A stretch of DNA of 64,000 nt from Pseudomonadota bacterium (GTDB lineage Bacteria > Pseudomonadota > Alphaproteobacteria > Rhizobiales > MH13). The notes under the pieces are model-generated. The model made no database searches. It was not told the origin of the DNA and was given only the letters and a program-made list of their open reading frames with translations. The translations under genes and the position numbers were made by a program. Below, piece after piece: positions 16,365 to 24,772 of this stretch. The stretch is taken from the NCBI GenBank assembly GCA_039024915.1, contig JBCCPK010000005.1, positions 186,001 through 250,000 of the forward strand. Direction: 5' to 3'. Position 1 is the first letter of the stretch, and every line of letters begins with the position of its first letter.

Positions 16365-17294
16365 ATGCCCATGTTGATCGGAACCAGCCAGCCAGCCAGC
16401 GCATCCCCAGCGCCGGAAGACGGAAGTGGCGATGTTGTCGATGTGACGACCGCCGATTTCATGACTGCGGTCATCGAGGAGTCCAAGACACGTCCAGTGA
16501 TTGTCGACTTCTGGGCACCGTGGTGCGGCCCTTGCCGGCAGCTGACCCCGACGCTTGAGGCAGTGACGGCGAAGGCTGGCGGAAAAGTCCGTCTCGCCAA
16601 GATGAACATCGATGAGCATCCCCAGGTCGCTGGCCAGCTGGGCGTCCAGTCGATCCCAGCGGTTTTCGCATTCGTTGATGGCCGCCCGGCAGACGGCTTC
16701 ATGGGGGCCCAATCCGAATCTCAGGTCCAGGCTTTCGTCGACAAACTGATCGGACCGCAAGGCCCCTCGCATGCCGAACAGGTGCTGGAAGCGGCCCAAG
16801 CCGCCTTGGACGCAGGCGACATGCAGGCAGCGGCCGGCGCCTTCGCCACGGTCTTGCAGTCCGAGCCCGATAACACAGCGGCTGTTGCCGGGATGGTCAA
16901 AGTCTATATCGCGGCAGGGCAAATCGATGTTGCGCGCCAAGCGCTGGACAGCCTCACCGACGAGATGAAGGCTGATCCAGCCATCGCCAGTGCGCTTACC
17001 GCAGTGGAGCTTGCCGAGAAAGCCGCCTCTCTTGGAAACCCGGCAGAGCTCCAAGCGCGGCTTGAAGCAAATCCAGACGATCATCAGGCCCGATTTGATC
17101 TGGCGTTGATCCATAACGCCATGAACGAGAGGGAGCAGGCGGTTCTCACCCTTGTCGAGATCGTCAAGCGCGATAGGTCATGGCAGGACGACGCGGCGCG
17201 CAAAGAGCTGCTGAGTCTGTTTGAAGCCTGGGGACCTACCGATCCGGCCAGCATTTTTGGCCGGAGGCAACTATCCAGGGTTCTATTTGCCTAA
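16365..17294 (+). CDS. Thioredoxin-TPR co-chaperone (CnoX/YbbN-like)
   Basis: A 309-aa protein. Residues about 25-130 form a thioredoxin domain with the active site FWAPWCGPC and the cis-Pro in QSIPAVFAF. Residues about 140-300 form helical TPR-like repeats with VLEAAQAALDAGDMQAAAG as the first. This matches the YbbN/CnoX architecture, a holdase that protects substrates of GroEL and DnaK under oxidative stress. Two starts 6 nt apart are possible (16365 or 16371). Downstream lies the LON-domain gene, the same order seen in many alphaproteobacteria. Confidence 0.9.
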   Translation: MPMLIGTSQPASASPAPEDGSGDVVDVTTADFMTAVIEESKTRPVIVDFWAPWCGPCRQLTPTLEAVTAKAGGKVRLAKMNIDEHPQVAGQLGVQSIPAVFAFVDGRPADGFMGAQSESQVQAFVDKLIGPQGPSHAEQVLEAAQAALDAGDMQAAAGAFATVLQSEPDNTAAVAGMVKVYIAAGQIDVARQALDSLTDEMKADPAIASALTAVELAEKAASLGNPAELQARLEANPDDHQARFDLALIHNAMNEREQAVLTLVEIVKRDRSWQDDAARKELLSLFEAWGPTDPASIFGRRQLSRVLFA

Positions 17295-17366
17295 ACCGGC
17301 GACCCGTGCACTGCGCTCTGGCGGGGCCACTTACGAGCACCTGCTCAGGCATAAGATGGGGTGAGT

Positions 17367-18077
17367 ATGAGCCACGACAGCCTGTCGGACCGGACACCCT
17401 CCCATGGTGGAAAAACGGTGACGATCCCCTCAATCGTGCCGGTTTTTCCGCTGTCCTCGGCGCTGCTTCTACCGCGCGGACAGATGCCCCTGAACATCTT
17501 CGAGCCGCGCTATCTGGCGATGGTGGATTACGCGCTTGGCCACGAACGGCTCATCGGCATGGTGCAACCGAAGTTTCAGCGTGATGGTTCCCCCGTGATG
17601 GGCATAGACCCCGATACACCGCCCTTGTGCGAAGTCGGCTGCTTGGGACGCATTTCTGCTTTTCAGGAGACAGACGACGGCCGCTTTCTTTTGACGCTTA
17701 CCGGCGTTTGCCGGTTTGAGATTGTCGAAGAGGAAACCGCCATCACGCCATTCCGGTTGTGCCGCATCGGCACGGATCGTTTTCAATGCGATTTCAAACA
17801 TGGTGAGGGCGAGAAAATGGTGGATCGCGATACGCTGCTATCCACCTTCAAGGCTTACCTTGAAGCCAACGATCTGGAAGCTGACTGGTCAGGCGTCGAG
17901 CGGGCCAGCAACGAATCCCTCGTCAATGCGCTGTGCATGATGAGCCCCTACGGCCCGCCCGAAAAACAAGCTTTGCTTGAAGCGGAAAACCTCCAGGCGC
18001 GTGCCGATACCCTGATTGCCATAACCGAGCTATCGCTTGCCCGCGAAAGCCAGGATGACCGCACGACCTTGCAATAA
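17367..18077 (+). CDS. LON substrate-binding-domain protein
   Basis: A 236-aa stand-alone Lon N-terminal (PUA-like) domain without ATPase or protease parts. The core reads IPSIVPVFPLSSALLLPRGQ, LNIFEPRYLAMVDYAL, IGMVQP and GCLGRISAF. ATG 17367 is preferred over GTG 17361, with GGGG upstream. The function is unknown; such proteins are thought to be adaptor or substrate-binding modules. It sits between the thioredoxin-TPR gene and the Trm112-like gene in a likely co-transcribed run. Confidence 0.87.
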   Translation: MSHDSLSDRTPSHGGKTVTIPSIVPVFPLSSALLLPRGQMPLNIFEPRYLAMVDYALGHERLIGMVQPKFQRDGSPVMGIDPDTPPLCEVGCLGRISAFQETDDGRFLLTLTGVCRFEIVEEETAITPFRLCRIGTDRFQCDFKHGEGEKMVDRDTLLSTFKAYLEANDLEADWSGVERASNESLVNALCMMSPYGPPEKQALLEAENLQARADTLIAITELSLARESQDDRTTLQ

Positions 18078-18099
18078 CGCCACTCTCTGACCGTACGCC

Positions 18100-18339
18100 A
18101 TGGCCCAAACCGCCCCCGACAACCCCCAACGCTCGACCGTCGACCGCAAGCTTCTGGACATGCTTGTCTGTCCTGTGACGAAATCGGTTCTGCACTACGA
18201 CCATGACAAGCAGGAGTTAATCTCCTACGCCGCCAAGGTGGCTTATCCGATCCGCGACTCGATCCCTATCATGCTGATCGAAGAAGCGCGGGAGCTGGAC
18301 GACGCTGAGATTGCGAAGATGAAGGCCGGCAAGAAATAG
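18100..18339 (+). CDS. Trm112/UPF0434-like small protein
   Basis: A 79-aa Trm112-family protein: [20 protein letters not shown], then [20 protein letters not shown]. In eukaryotes and archaea Trm112 activates methyltransferases; bacterial homologues are less characterised. Only one Cys is left of the usual zinc-binding set, as in many bacterial members. It follows the LON-domain gene by 22 nt. Confidence 0.87.
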   Translation: MAQTAPDNPQRSTVDRKLLDMLVCPVTKSVLHYDHDKQELISYAAKVAYPIRDSIPIMLIEEARELDDAEIAKMKAGKK

Positions 18340-18351
18340 GCACGCAACGCT

Positions 18352-18822
18352 ATGCCGCCTACGATCAGCGCTTTCGACCCAAGACAAACAGATCAAGTCA
18401 TCGCTGTGGCGTTACGCACATTGGCTCCTGTCTTCGAGACAATGCGGCCCAATGTGCTTCCGTACGTCTACGACGCCTTTTACCCGGAAGGTTGGCAGGA
18501 GCGACAGACACAGGACGTTCGCGACTTCCTTGGAGGCGCGAACAACCAGATTTTCGTCGCCATCGATAACGACCGAGTGGTCGGCTTTGTGGGTGCAGTC
18601 TTCCACCCTGATGACAGCATGGGCGAGATTACTATCGTCGCCGTTGATCCAGACCACCAACGCACCGGACTTGCGACCATGCTCATGGATGAAGCAAGCG
18701 CCGCAATGCGTGCCATGGGCGCGTCGATACTGATGGTGGAAACGGGAGGTGACCCCGGACACGCCGGAGCACGTGCCACCTATGAGCGCTTTGGTTTTGA
18801 GGGTTGGCCGGTCGCCCGGTAG
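18352..18822 (+). CDS. GNAT-family N-acetyltransferase
   Basis: A 156-aa GNAT fold protein. The acetyl-CoA site is VDPDHQRTGLATMLM (the R/QxxGxG/A motif), preceded by EITIVAV (beta-4), and the C-terminal motif ARATYERFGFE matches family motif B. The substrate is unknown. It starts 12 nt after the Trm112-like stop, so it is probably the last gene of that transcript, and it faces the convergent UbiH-type gene. Confidence 0.85.
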   Translation: MPPTISAFDPRQTDQVIAVALRTLAPVFETMRPNVLPYVYDAFYPEGWQERQTQDVRDFLGGANNQIFVAIDNDRVVGFVGAVFHPDDSMGEITIVAVDPDHQRTGLATMLMDEASAAMRAMGASILMVETGGDPGHAGARATYERFGFEGWPVAR

Positions 18823-18856
18823 TTCAAACCCCTCACCTGAAGAGGGCACGCGACCC

Positions 18857-20101
18857 CTACAATGCTTCGCCGCTCATCAGCCGCGGTCTGCCCGACGACA
18901 TCCCGGCTGCTTCGTTGATGAAGTACCGCTTAAGCGGATCGATGCGGTCGACGACGCTTAAGCCAAACGAACGCAGCGCGCGCACCGGTACCATATCGTT
19001 CGAGAACAGACGGTTGAGCACATCGGTCACGACGCCCATCTGTGTGGTGTCGAAGCGCCGCCAGCGCTGGTAACGCTCAAGGACATCGACGCTGCCGATA
19101 TCGAGACCGAGGCGGGCGGCGTCAACGACAGCTTCCGCCAGCGCTGCAACATCTTTAAGCCCCAGGTTCAGTCCCTGGCCCGCAATGGGGTGAATGCCAT
19201 GGGCAGCGTCGCCCGCCAGCGCCAGACGCGGTGCGATAAACGAACGGACCAGTTTGAGGCCAAGGGGATAGGCAACGCGCCGGCTGTCGAGGGACAGGTC
19301 TCCGAAGACGGGGCCGAACCGACGTTCCAGTTCGATCATGAAAGTGAACTCGTCGCCTTGGACCAACGCGTCCGCAACGGCAGTCTTTTCCGTCCAAACG
19401 ATTGACGAGCGGTTGCCGGGCAAGGGCAACGTCGCAAACGGCCCGGCCGGCAGAAAATGCTCATAAGCCACGCCATGATGATCGTGTTCATGTTTGACGG
19501 TGCAGACAATCCCCGACTGGCCATACATCCAGCCGACCGTATCGATCCCCGCCAAATCGCGCAGCCGGGAGCGAATTCCGTCGCAGGCGACCAGAAGCCG
19601 GGTCTTGATCGACGCGCCGTCTCCCAATTTCACATCGACATGGCCGGTGCGCGTGGTGAAGTCCTCAACCGTTTGCGGCGCTTCGAGGATCACCCCCTCC
19701 TCGGCCGCGCGCTTGCGCAATGAGGCGGTCATGGCGCCGTTAGGCACCATGTGCGCAAACGGTTCGCCTTCGCTCGTTTCCCCGTCAAAGGTCAGAAAAA
19801 CGGGCCGTATGGGATCGCGCGTTTCTGAATCGGTGATCACCATTTCCGTGATCGGCTGAGCGTCGGCAGCCATGGCCTCCCATGCGCCCAGCGTCGTGAA
19901 CATGCTGCGAGCGGCGCTGGCGATTGCCGATGCGCGGCCGTCCTTGTCGGCCTGCTGAGGCGGACGCAAGTCCACCACCATCACAGTGAGATCATGAGCA
20001 CTGGCCTTGATCGCGAGGGCCAGTGTCAGACCGACATAGCCGCCACCTGCGATCAACACATCGACCGTATCAGGCCGCTTCGATTTTGGTTTTCGCGCCA
20101 T
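18857..20101 (-). CDS. UbiH/UbiF/COQ6-type FAD monooxygenase
   Basis: A 414-aa flavoprotein hydroxylase of the ubiquinone-biosynthesis family. The N-terminal dinucleotide fold is DVLIAGGGYVGLTLALA (GxGxxG variant), the FAD-ribityl motif is GDAAHGIHPIAGQGLNLGLKD, and the middle DG motif CDGIRSRLR is present. It is expected to hydroxylate a ring position of the ubiquinone precursor; UbiH, UbiF or UbiL specificity is not resolved. ATG 20101 (MARKPKSK) follows AGGA; the frame to 20284 crosses the divergent tesB region and is not used. Divergent from tesB, with 112 bp between. Confidence 0.88.
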   Translation of the reverse strand: MARKPKSKRPDTVDVLIAGGGYVGLTLALAIKASAHDLTVMVVDLRPPQQADKDGRASAIASAARSMFTTLGAWEAMAADAQPITEMVITDSETRDPIRPVFLTFDGETSEGEPFAHMVPNGAMTASLRKRAAEEGVILEAPQTVEDFTTRTGHVDVKLGDGASIKTRLLVACDGIRSRLRDLAGIDTVGWMYGQSGIVCTVKHEHDHHGVAYEHFLPAGPFATLPLPGNRSSIVWTEKTAVADALVQGDEFTFMIELERRFGPVFGDLSLDSRRVAYPLGLKLVRSFIAPRLALAGDAAHGIHPIAGQGLNLGLKDVAALAEAVVDAARLGLDIGSVDVLERYQRWRRFDTTQMGVVTDVLNRLFSNDMVPVRALRSFGLSVVDRIDPLKRYFINEAAGMSSGRPRLMSGEAL

Positions 20102-20213
20102 CGCGCTTCGTCCTGCAATTGCTTTTAAAACATGTCCATGGTCACCATGGCCGACGATCACGCAAAACACCAGTTGGCATGCTGTCTCAGCACACCCTGA
20201 CACCCGAACATCC

Positions 20214-21128
20214 ATGAGCAAGCCGACCAAACCGGACAGCGCGGGACGCGCACTCTCCCGGGTTCTTGACATGCTCGACGTCAAGTTGGTGGGTAACGGC
20301 TGCTTTGAAGGATCATCTCCCCAAACGCCTTGGCGGCGCCTTTATGGCGGACAAGTGATCGGCCAGGCTTTGATGGCGGCGTGCAAACATGTCGGACAGA
20401 TTGCTCCTGATCGTCTGCCGCATGCGCTACACCTGATCTTTTTGCGACCGGGCGACCCCAGGGAGACCGTACTCTACCAGATTGAAGTCCTTCGCGATGG
20501 CCGAGCCTTCACCGCTGCCGATGTGTTTGCCACGCAGGGCGATAAAGCAATTGCGAGAGCGACCGTGTCGTTCCACGCCGATGCCGATGCGGTGGTCGAG
20601 CACGATGATCTGGGCCCCATGCCGATGCCGCCTCAACCAGATGGATCTGAGCCGGACTTCCTCGATTTCGCGCCGCTTCCAATCCAGCGTTACTGGCGCG
20701 GCGCAAATGGGGACGCGCCGTCCCCTGTGACCATCATTCCCATCGACGCCACCCGGTATCAGCTTGGACGGCTACAACCGCCGCACCAAGCGTTTTGGAT
20801 GCGGTCGTCGGCGCCCCTACCGGACAATCGGCCGGAACTGGCTGCGGCCCTGCTTGCCTATTTGTCAGACATGACATTGCTCGACACGGCCTTGGCGCCA
20901 ACCGGGCAAACGATCTTCTCCGACGCCTATGCCGCCGCAAGCCTTGACCACAGTTTCTGGATGCATCGGGCAACTATCACCGACGATTGGTTTTTTTACC
21001 GTCAAGACAGCCCGATCGCTACCAAAGGGCGGGGATTTGCGCGCGGGAGCTTCTACAACCGGACCGGCAAACTCATCGCCTCAAGTGCCCAGGAAGGTGT
21101 CATTCGCGCCGCTCCCAGAGCTGATTAA
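20214..21128 (+). CDS. tesB: Acyl-CoA thioesterase II
   Basis: A 304-aa double-hotdog thioesterase that hydrolyses acyl-CoA to free acid and CoA. Typical blocks are LYGGQVIGQALMAAC, HALHLIFLRPGDP, GRAFTAADVFATQGDKAI, and in the second hotdog YLSDMTLLDTAL with the catalytic Asp, then DHSFWMHRATITDDW. It has normal family length. It ends 3 nt before an inverted repeat that may act as terminator, upstream of the glnK promoter region. Confidence 0.92.
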   Translation: MSKPTKPDSAGRALSRVLDMLDVKLVGNGCFEGSSPQTPWRRLYGGQVIGQALMAACKHVGQIAPDRLPHALHLIFLRPGDPRETVLYQIEVLRDGRAFTAADVFATQGDKAIARATVSFHADADAVVEHDDLGPMPMPPQPDGSEPDFLDFAPLPIQRYWRGANGDAPSPVTIIPIDATRYQLGRLQPPHQAFWMRSSAPLPDNRPELAAALLAYLSDMTLLDTALAPTGQTIFSDAYAAASLDHSFWMHRATITDDWFFYRQDSPIATKGRGFARGSFYNRTGKLIASSAQEGVIRAAPRAD

Positions 21129-21130
21129 AA

Positions 21131-21173
21131 ATTGGGCAAACTAGCCCAATCGAAATTGCCTAATTAATAGGCA
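21131..21173 (+). promoter_or_regulatory. Two adjacent inverted repeats between tesB and glnK
   Basis: ATTGGGC-6nt-GCCCAAT at 21131-21150 begins 3 nt after the tesB stop, and TGCCTA-5nt-TAGGCA lies at 21157-21173. Neither has a T tract. The first could be a weak terminator; either could bind a dimeric regulator of the glnK promoter about 105-145 bp downstream. They do not match an NtrC half-site that I could recognise with confidence. Confidence 0.4.
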
Positions 21174-21277
21174 TAAGTAAATTCCCGTTAGGTTTTTGCT
21201 CCGTTCCAGCGGTTTTGTAGCCGGCAAAACGCAACATTTATATTCTATATCAATAACTTATACGATATTGCGGAATC

Positions 21278-21293
21278 TGGCACGAAACTCGCA
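21278..21293 (+). promoter_or_regulatory. Sigma-54 (RpoN) promoter of glnK-amtB
   Basis: TGGCACGAAACTCGCA matches the -24/-12 consensus TGGCAC-R-N4-TTGCW at every defined position except one T (TCGCA for TTGCA), with the invariant GG and GC correctly spaced. It lies 160 bp upstream of the glnK ATG in an otherwise non-coding 324-bp gap, consistent with NtrC-dependent nitrogen regulation of glnK-amtB in proteobacteria. Confidence 0.75.
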
Positions 21294-21440
21294 AGGATTG
21301 TGGCGCTTGTGCGGCAAGCCTGCCAGAAGGCCGGTTCGCAGCGCTATTGGCCTCGCCTAATCCAGTGGCGGAGCCGGGCAAACGCGACGGAAGCGGAGCC
21401 GAATCCGGATCGCTTTCACACAAACAACGATTAACAATAG

Positions 21441-21791
<351 letters not shown>

Positions 21792-21821
21792 CCCCGCTTT
21801 TCCCTCATGAAAGGGTTCTTC

Positions 21822-23195
21822 ATGTCCAAGCGTATTCTCAAGCTCGGGCTGGCCGCTTCCGCCGGCCTCCTAGCTCTCAGTGCGCCAGCACTGGCTCAGG
21901 ACGCAGCCGAAGCCGTCGCCTCGTCCGAGGTCCCGGAATATTCGGTCTTCGTCTTCAACACGACGCTCTTTTTGATTGGTGGCTTCCTGGTGATGTGGAT
22001 GGCTGCCGGCTTCTCGATGCTTGAAGCAGGCCTGGTGCGTTCAAAGAACGTATCCATGCAGTGCACCAAGAATATCGGCCTGTTTTCGATCGCGGCCGTC
22101 GCCTACTACCTGGTCGGTTACAACCTCATGTACCCGCTCGGCAGTTGGTCGATCGGGACCGATGACACCGGCGGCTATCTTGGCGCGTTCGGCGTCGCGG
22201 TCCTCGAGGCCGTTGGCGTGTCGGCAGATGCAGCCGACGATATTGGCTACGCATCCACCGGTTCAGACTTCTTCTTCCAGTTGATGTTCTGTGCGACCAC
22301 CGCATCGATCGTTTCGGGCACCTTGGCAGAGCGCATCAAGCTGTGGCCGTTTCTGATCTTCGTTCTCATCCTGACCGCGCTGATCTACCCGATCCAGGCG
22401 TCCTGGAAATGGGGCGGCGGCTTCCTCGACAGCCAGCTTGGCTTTCTCGACTTCGCAGGCTCCACGGTCGTGCACTCGGTCGGCGGCTGGGCCGCTCTCA
22501 CCGGTGCCATCATCCTTGGAGCGCGCACCGGAAAATACGGCGCTGGTGGCGAAATCCACCCAATGCCGGGGTCATCCATGCCGCTTGCCACGCTTGGTAC
22601 GTTCATCCTGTGGCTGGGTTGGTTCGGCTTCAACGGCGGCTCGCAGCTTGCGCTGGGTTCGGTCGGTGACGCTGCCGATGTGTCGCGCATCTTCTCCAAC
22701 ACCAACACCGCTGCTGCGGGTGGCGCTATCGCAGCCCTGATCCTGACGCAGATCCTCTACAAGAAGGTCGATCTGACGATGGTTCTGAACGGCGCTTTGG
22801 CCGGCCTTGTGTCGATCACCGCCGAACCGCTAACGCCTGGTCTTGGTTCGGCAACGCTTATCGGTGCTGTAGGCGGCGTTATCGTCGTGTTGACTGTCCC
22901 GATGCTCGACAAGATGAAGATCGACGACGTTGTCGGCGCCATCCCCGTCCACCTGTTCGCAGGTATCTGGGGTACGATGGCGGTCCTTCTGACCAACTCG
23001 GACGCAACGTTCACTGGTCAGCTGTTCTCGATCCTGATCGTTGCTGCCTTTGTTATCGTGGCGTCAGGCATCGTCTGGTTCATCCTCAAGGCGACCATGG
23101 GTATCCGGGTATCCGAAGAGGAAGAAATGGTCGGTCTCGACAAAGCCGAAATCGGTGTCGAAGCTTACCCAGAGTTCGGAGCAGGCAAAGCCTGA
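21822..23195 (+). CDS. amtB: Ammonium transporter
   Basis: A 457-aa Amt/Rh channel. Residues 1-25 (MSKRILKLGLAASAGLLALS...) are a signal peptide, then 11 membrane helices. Pore His codons are visible in TVVHSVGGWAAL and IPVHLFAGIWGT, and the family motif FGFNGGSQLALG is present. The C-terminal tail (GIRVSEEEEMVGLDKAEIG) is the GlnK-contacting segment. ATG 21822 is chosen because AAAGGG lies 6 nt upstream; an ATG at 21807 in the same frame would overlap that ribosome site. Confidence 0.95.
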   Translation: MSKRILKLGLAASAGLLALSAPALAQDAAEAVASSEVPEYSVFVFNTTLFLIGGFLVMWMAAGFSMLEAGLVRSKNVSMQCTKNIGLFSIAAVAYYLVGYNLMYPLGSWSIGTDDTGGYLGAFGVAVLEAVGVSADAADDIGYASTGSDFFFQLMFCATTASIVSGTLAERIKLWPFLIFVLILTALIYPIQASWKWGGGFLDSQLGFLDFAGSTVVHSVGGWAALTGAIILGARTGKYGAGGEIHPMPGSSMPLATLGTFILWLGWFGFNGGSQLALGSVGDAADVSRIFSNTNTAAAGGAIAALILTQILYKKVDLTMVLNGALAGLVSITAEPLTPGLGSATLIGAVGGVIVVLTVPMLDKMKIDDVVGAIPVHLFAGIWGTMAVLLTNSDATFTGQLFSILIVAAFVIVASGIVWFILKATMGIRVSEEEEMVGLDKAEIGVEAYPEFGAGKA

Positions 23196-23211
23196 TCTCC
23201 AGCACAAAAAC

Positions 23212-23236
23212 GAGGGCTGGCCGCCGGCCAGCCCTC
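23212..23236 (+). terminator. Hairpin after amtB
   Basis: GAGGGCTGGCC-GCC-GGCCAGCCCTC is an 11-bp perfect stem with a 3-nt loop, 16 nt after the amtB stop, followed by AACCTTTCG. It has a very stable stem but a weak T tract; it is the probable glnK-amtB terminator or a 3'-end stabiliser. Confidence 0.65.
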
Positions 23237-23239
23237 AAC

Positions 23240-23398
23240 CTTTCGCTATCTGATCGCCGCCAACACAAAACAACAACTCTCCCCAGCTTCATTTTGTGTT
23301 CGCCGCTACCGGGTTGCCTGAAACCTGAAGTGCTTTCTCCCGAGCGGTCCGTGGACCGCATCTCTGGGCCCGAAGTTTCCCGCTTCGGGCCCTTTTTT
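23240..23398 (+). ncRNA. Candidate small RNA or long 3' leader ending in a classic terminator
   Basis: Between the amtB hairpin and the next gene lie GCGGTCC-GT-GGACCGC (23344-23359) and the textbook terminator GGGCCCGAAG-7nt-CTTCGGGCCC-TTTTTT (23366-23398). A second, stronger terminator 130 nt after the first has no ORF to terminate, so a small transcript ending there is possible. Alternatively it is a back-up terminator for amtB. No promoter was identified. Confidence 0.3.
23366..23398 (+). terminator. Rho-independent terminator
   Basis: A 10-bp perfect GC-rich stem with a 7-nt loop, directly followed by six T. It is the clearest intrinsic terminator in the window. It lies 106 bp upstream of the aminotransferase start. 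Confidence 0.85.
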
Positions 23399-23504
23399 CG
23401 CTCAAGCGGAGACGACCGGGTTCTTCTGTTTAGGGCGGCTTAACCAACCTCTGGCACACACTGGTCACCATGTATTGCGTAACCGGCCAGTGTGACGGGC
23501 GGCC

Positions 23505-24761
23505 ATGACGACGATCTCTCATCCCGATCTGGTCCGTTTTGTCTATGAAACAGGCTCGCCCTTCCGGCGGCTCGAAGCGTTGCTATCGGATATCGAGCCG
23601 GCGCAAGGGCTCCCCCCGATTACGATGACGGTTGGCGCTCCGCGCCACGCGCCCCCCCTCGGTCTGACCGACGCTGTCGTCTCCAGCATGTCAGGATTTG
23701 GCCAGTATCCTGCAATCACCGGCACCGATGCCCACCGCGGGGCGATCGGGCATTGGATCAATCGCCGATATGGCCTTGATCCCAAGTCGATGGAGCATGG
23801 CTACGCGATCCTTCCCCTCAATGGCTCCCGTGAAGGCCTCGTCCTCGCCGCGCGCTGCGCCCGCGATCGATCGGACAAGCGGAAGGATGGCGGGCGGCGT
23901 GTTGGCGAACGACCAGTCATCGTCATGCAAAACCCATTCTACCAGGCTTATGTGGCCGGAGCGCTCGCGGCCGATTGCGAGGTCGTGCTGCTTGATGAGC
24001 ACGACCTGACGGGTGCATCGCTTGATATATCGGTATGGTCACGCACGGTCGCTGCTTACATCGCCTCTCCCACCAATCCCCAGGGGGCAGTCCTAAGCGT
24101 AGAGGACTGGCAGGCATGGATCGAGCGCGCTCGAGAGCATGACTTTATGCTGTTTGCCGACGAGTGCTACTCCGAGATTTATCGCTTCAGCCCACCACCG
24201 GGAGCCCTCGAAGCGGCAGCGCAAACGACCGGTGGCTTTGGCCATGTGGTGGCGTTCAACTCGTTGTCAAAACGCTCAAATCTACCCGGACTACGATCTG
24301 GTTTTGTCGCCGGCGATCCGGCGTTCCTTGCAGATTTCATGAAGCTTCGAAACATGGGCGGTCCGCAGGTTCCTCTGCCGGTTCAGGCCGCTTCCAACCT
24401 CGCATGGGCAGATGAAGCCCACGTCAAGGAGAGCCGTGCCCTCTACACGGAGAAATGGGCACTGGTTGATGCAAAGCTCGGCCAATGGCTCAGCGAAGCG
24501 ACACCGCCCGCAGGCTTCTTTCTTTGGCTCAAATTACCCGAAGGCGTCTCTGACATTGACGCTGCCAAGACCCTTTGGCGCACCTACGCGCTGCGCACGA
24601 TTCCGGGCTCTTTCATGGCCTATCCCACCGATGAAGGACCGACAGCCGCCGATAGGTTGCGCCTGGCACTCGTCGATGATGAGCCCACAACCCTTGAGGC
24701 GTTGGATCGCCTCAGCCGCTTTTTTGACACCGTCGCACCTGTCAAGGCGATGGCAGACTGA
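23505..24761 (+). CDS. Class I/II PLP aminotransferase (DapC-like)
   Basis: A 418-aa fold-type I aminotransferase. The PLP Lys is in [16 protein letters not shown] at about residue 258, cofactor-binding [11 protein letters not shown] and the DECYSEIY motif precede it, and the C-terminal Arg region RLRLALVDD follows. Proteins at this position beside ftsK in Rhizobiales are often annotated as N-succinyldiaminopimelate aminotransferase; substrate specificity cannot be read directly. It is 11 nt upstream of ftsK, hence probably co-transcribed. Confidence 0.85.
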   Translation: MTTISHPDLVRFVYETGSPFRRLEALLSDIEPAQGLPPITMTVGAPRHAPPLGLTDAVVSSMSGFGQYPAITGTDAHRGAIGHWINRRYGLDPKSMEHGYAILPLNGSREGLVLAARCARDRSDKRKDGGRRVGERPVIVMQNPFYQAYVAGALAADCEVVLLDEHDLTGASLDISVWSRTVAAYIASPTNPQGAVLSVEDWQAWIERAREHDFMLFADECYSEIYRFSPPPGALEAAAQTTGGFGHVVAFNSLSKRSNLPGLRSGFVAGDPAFLADFMKLRNMGGPQVPLPVQAASNLAWADEAHVKESRALYTEKWALVDAKLGQWLSEATPPAGFFLWLKLPEGVSDIDAAKTLWRTYALRTIPGSFMAYPTDEGPTAADRLRLALVDDEPTTLEALDRLSRFFDTVAPVKAMAD

Positions 24762-24772
24762 GGACCAAGGCT

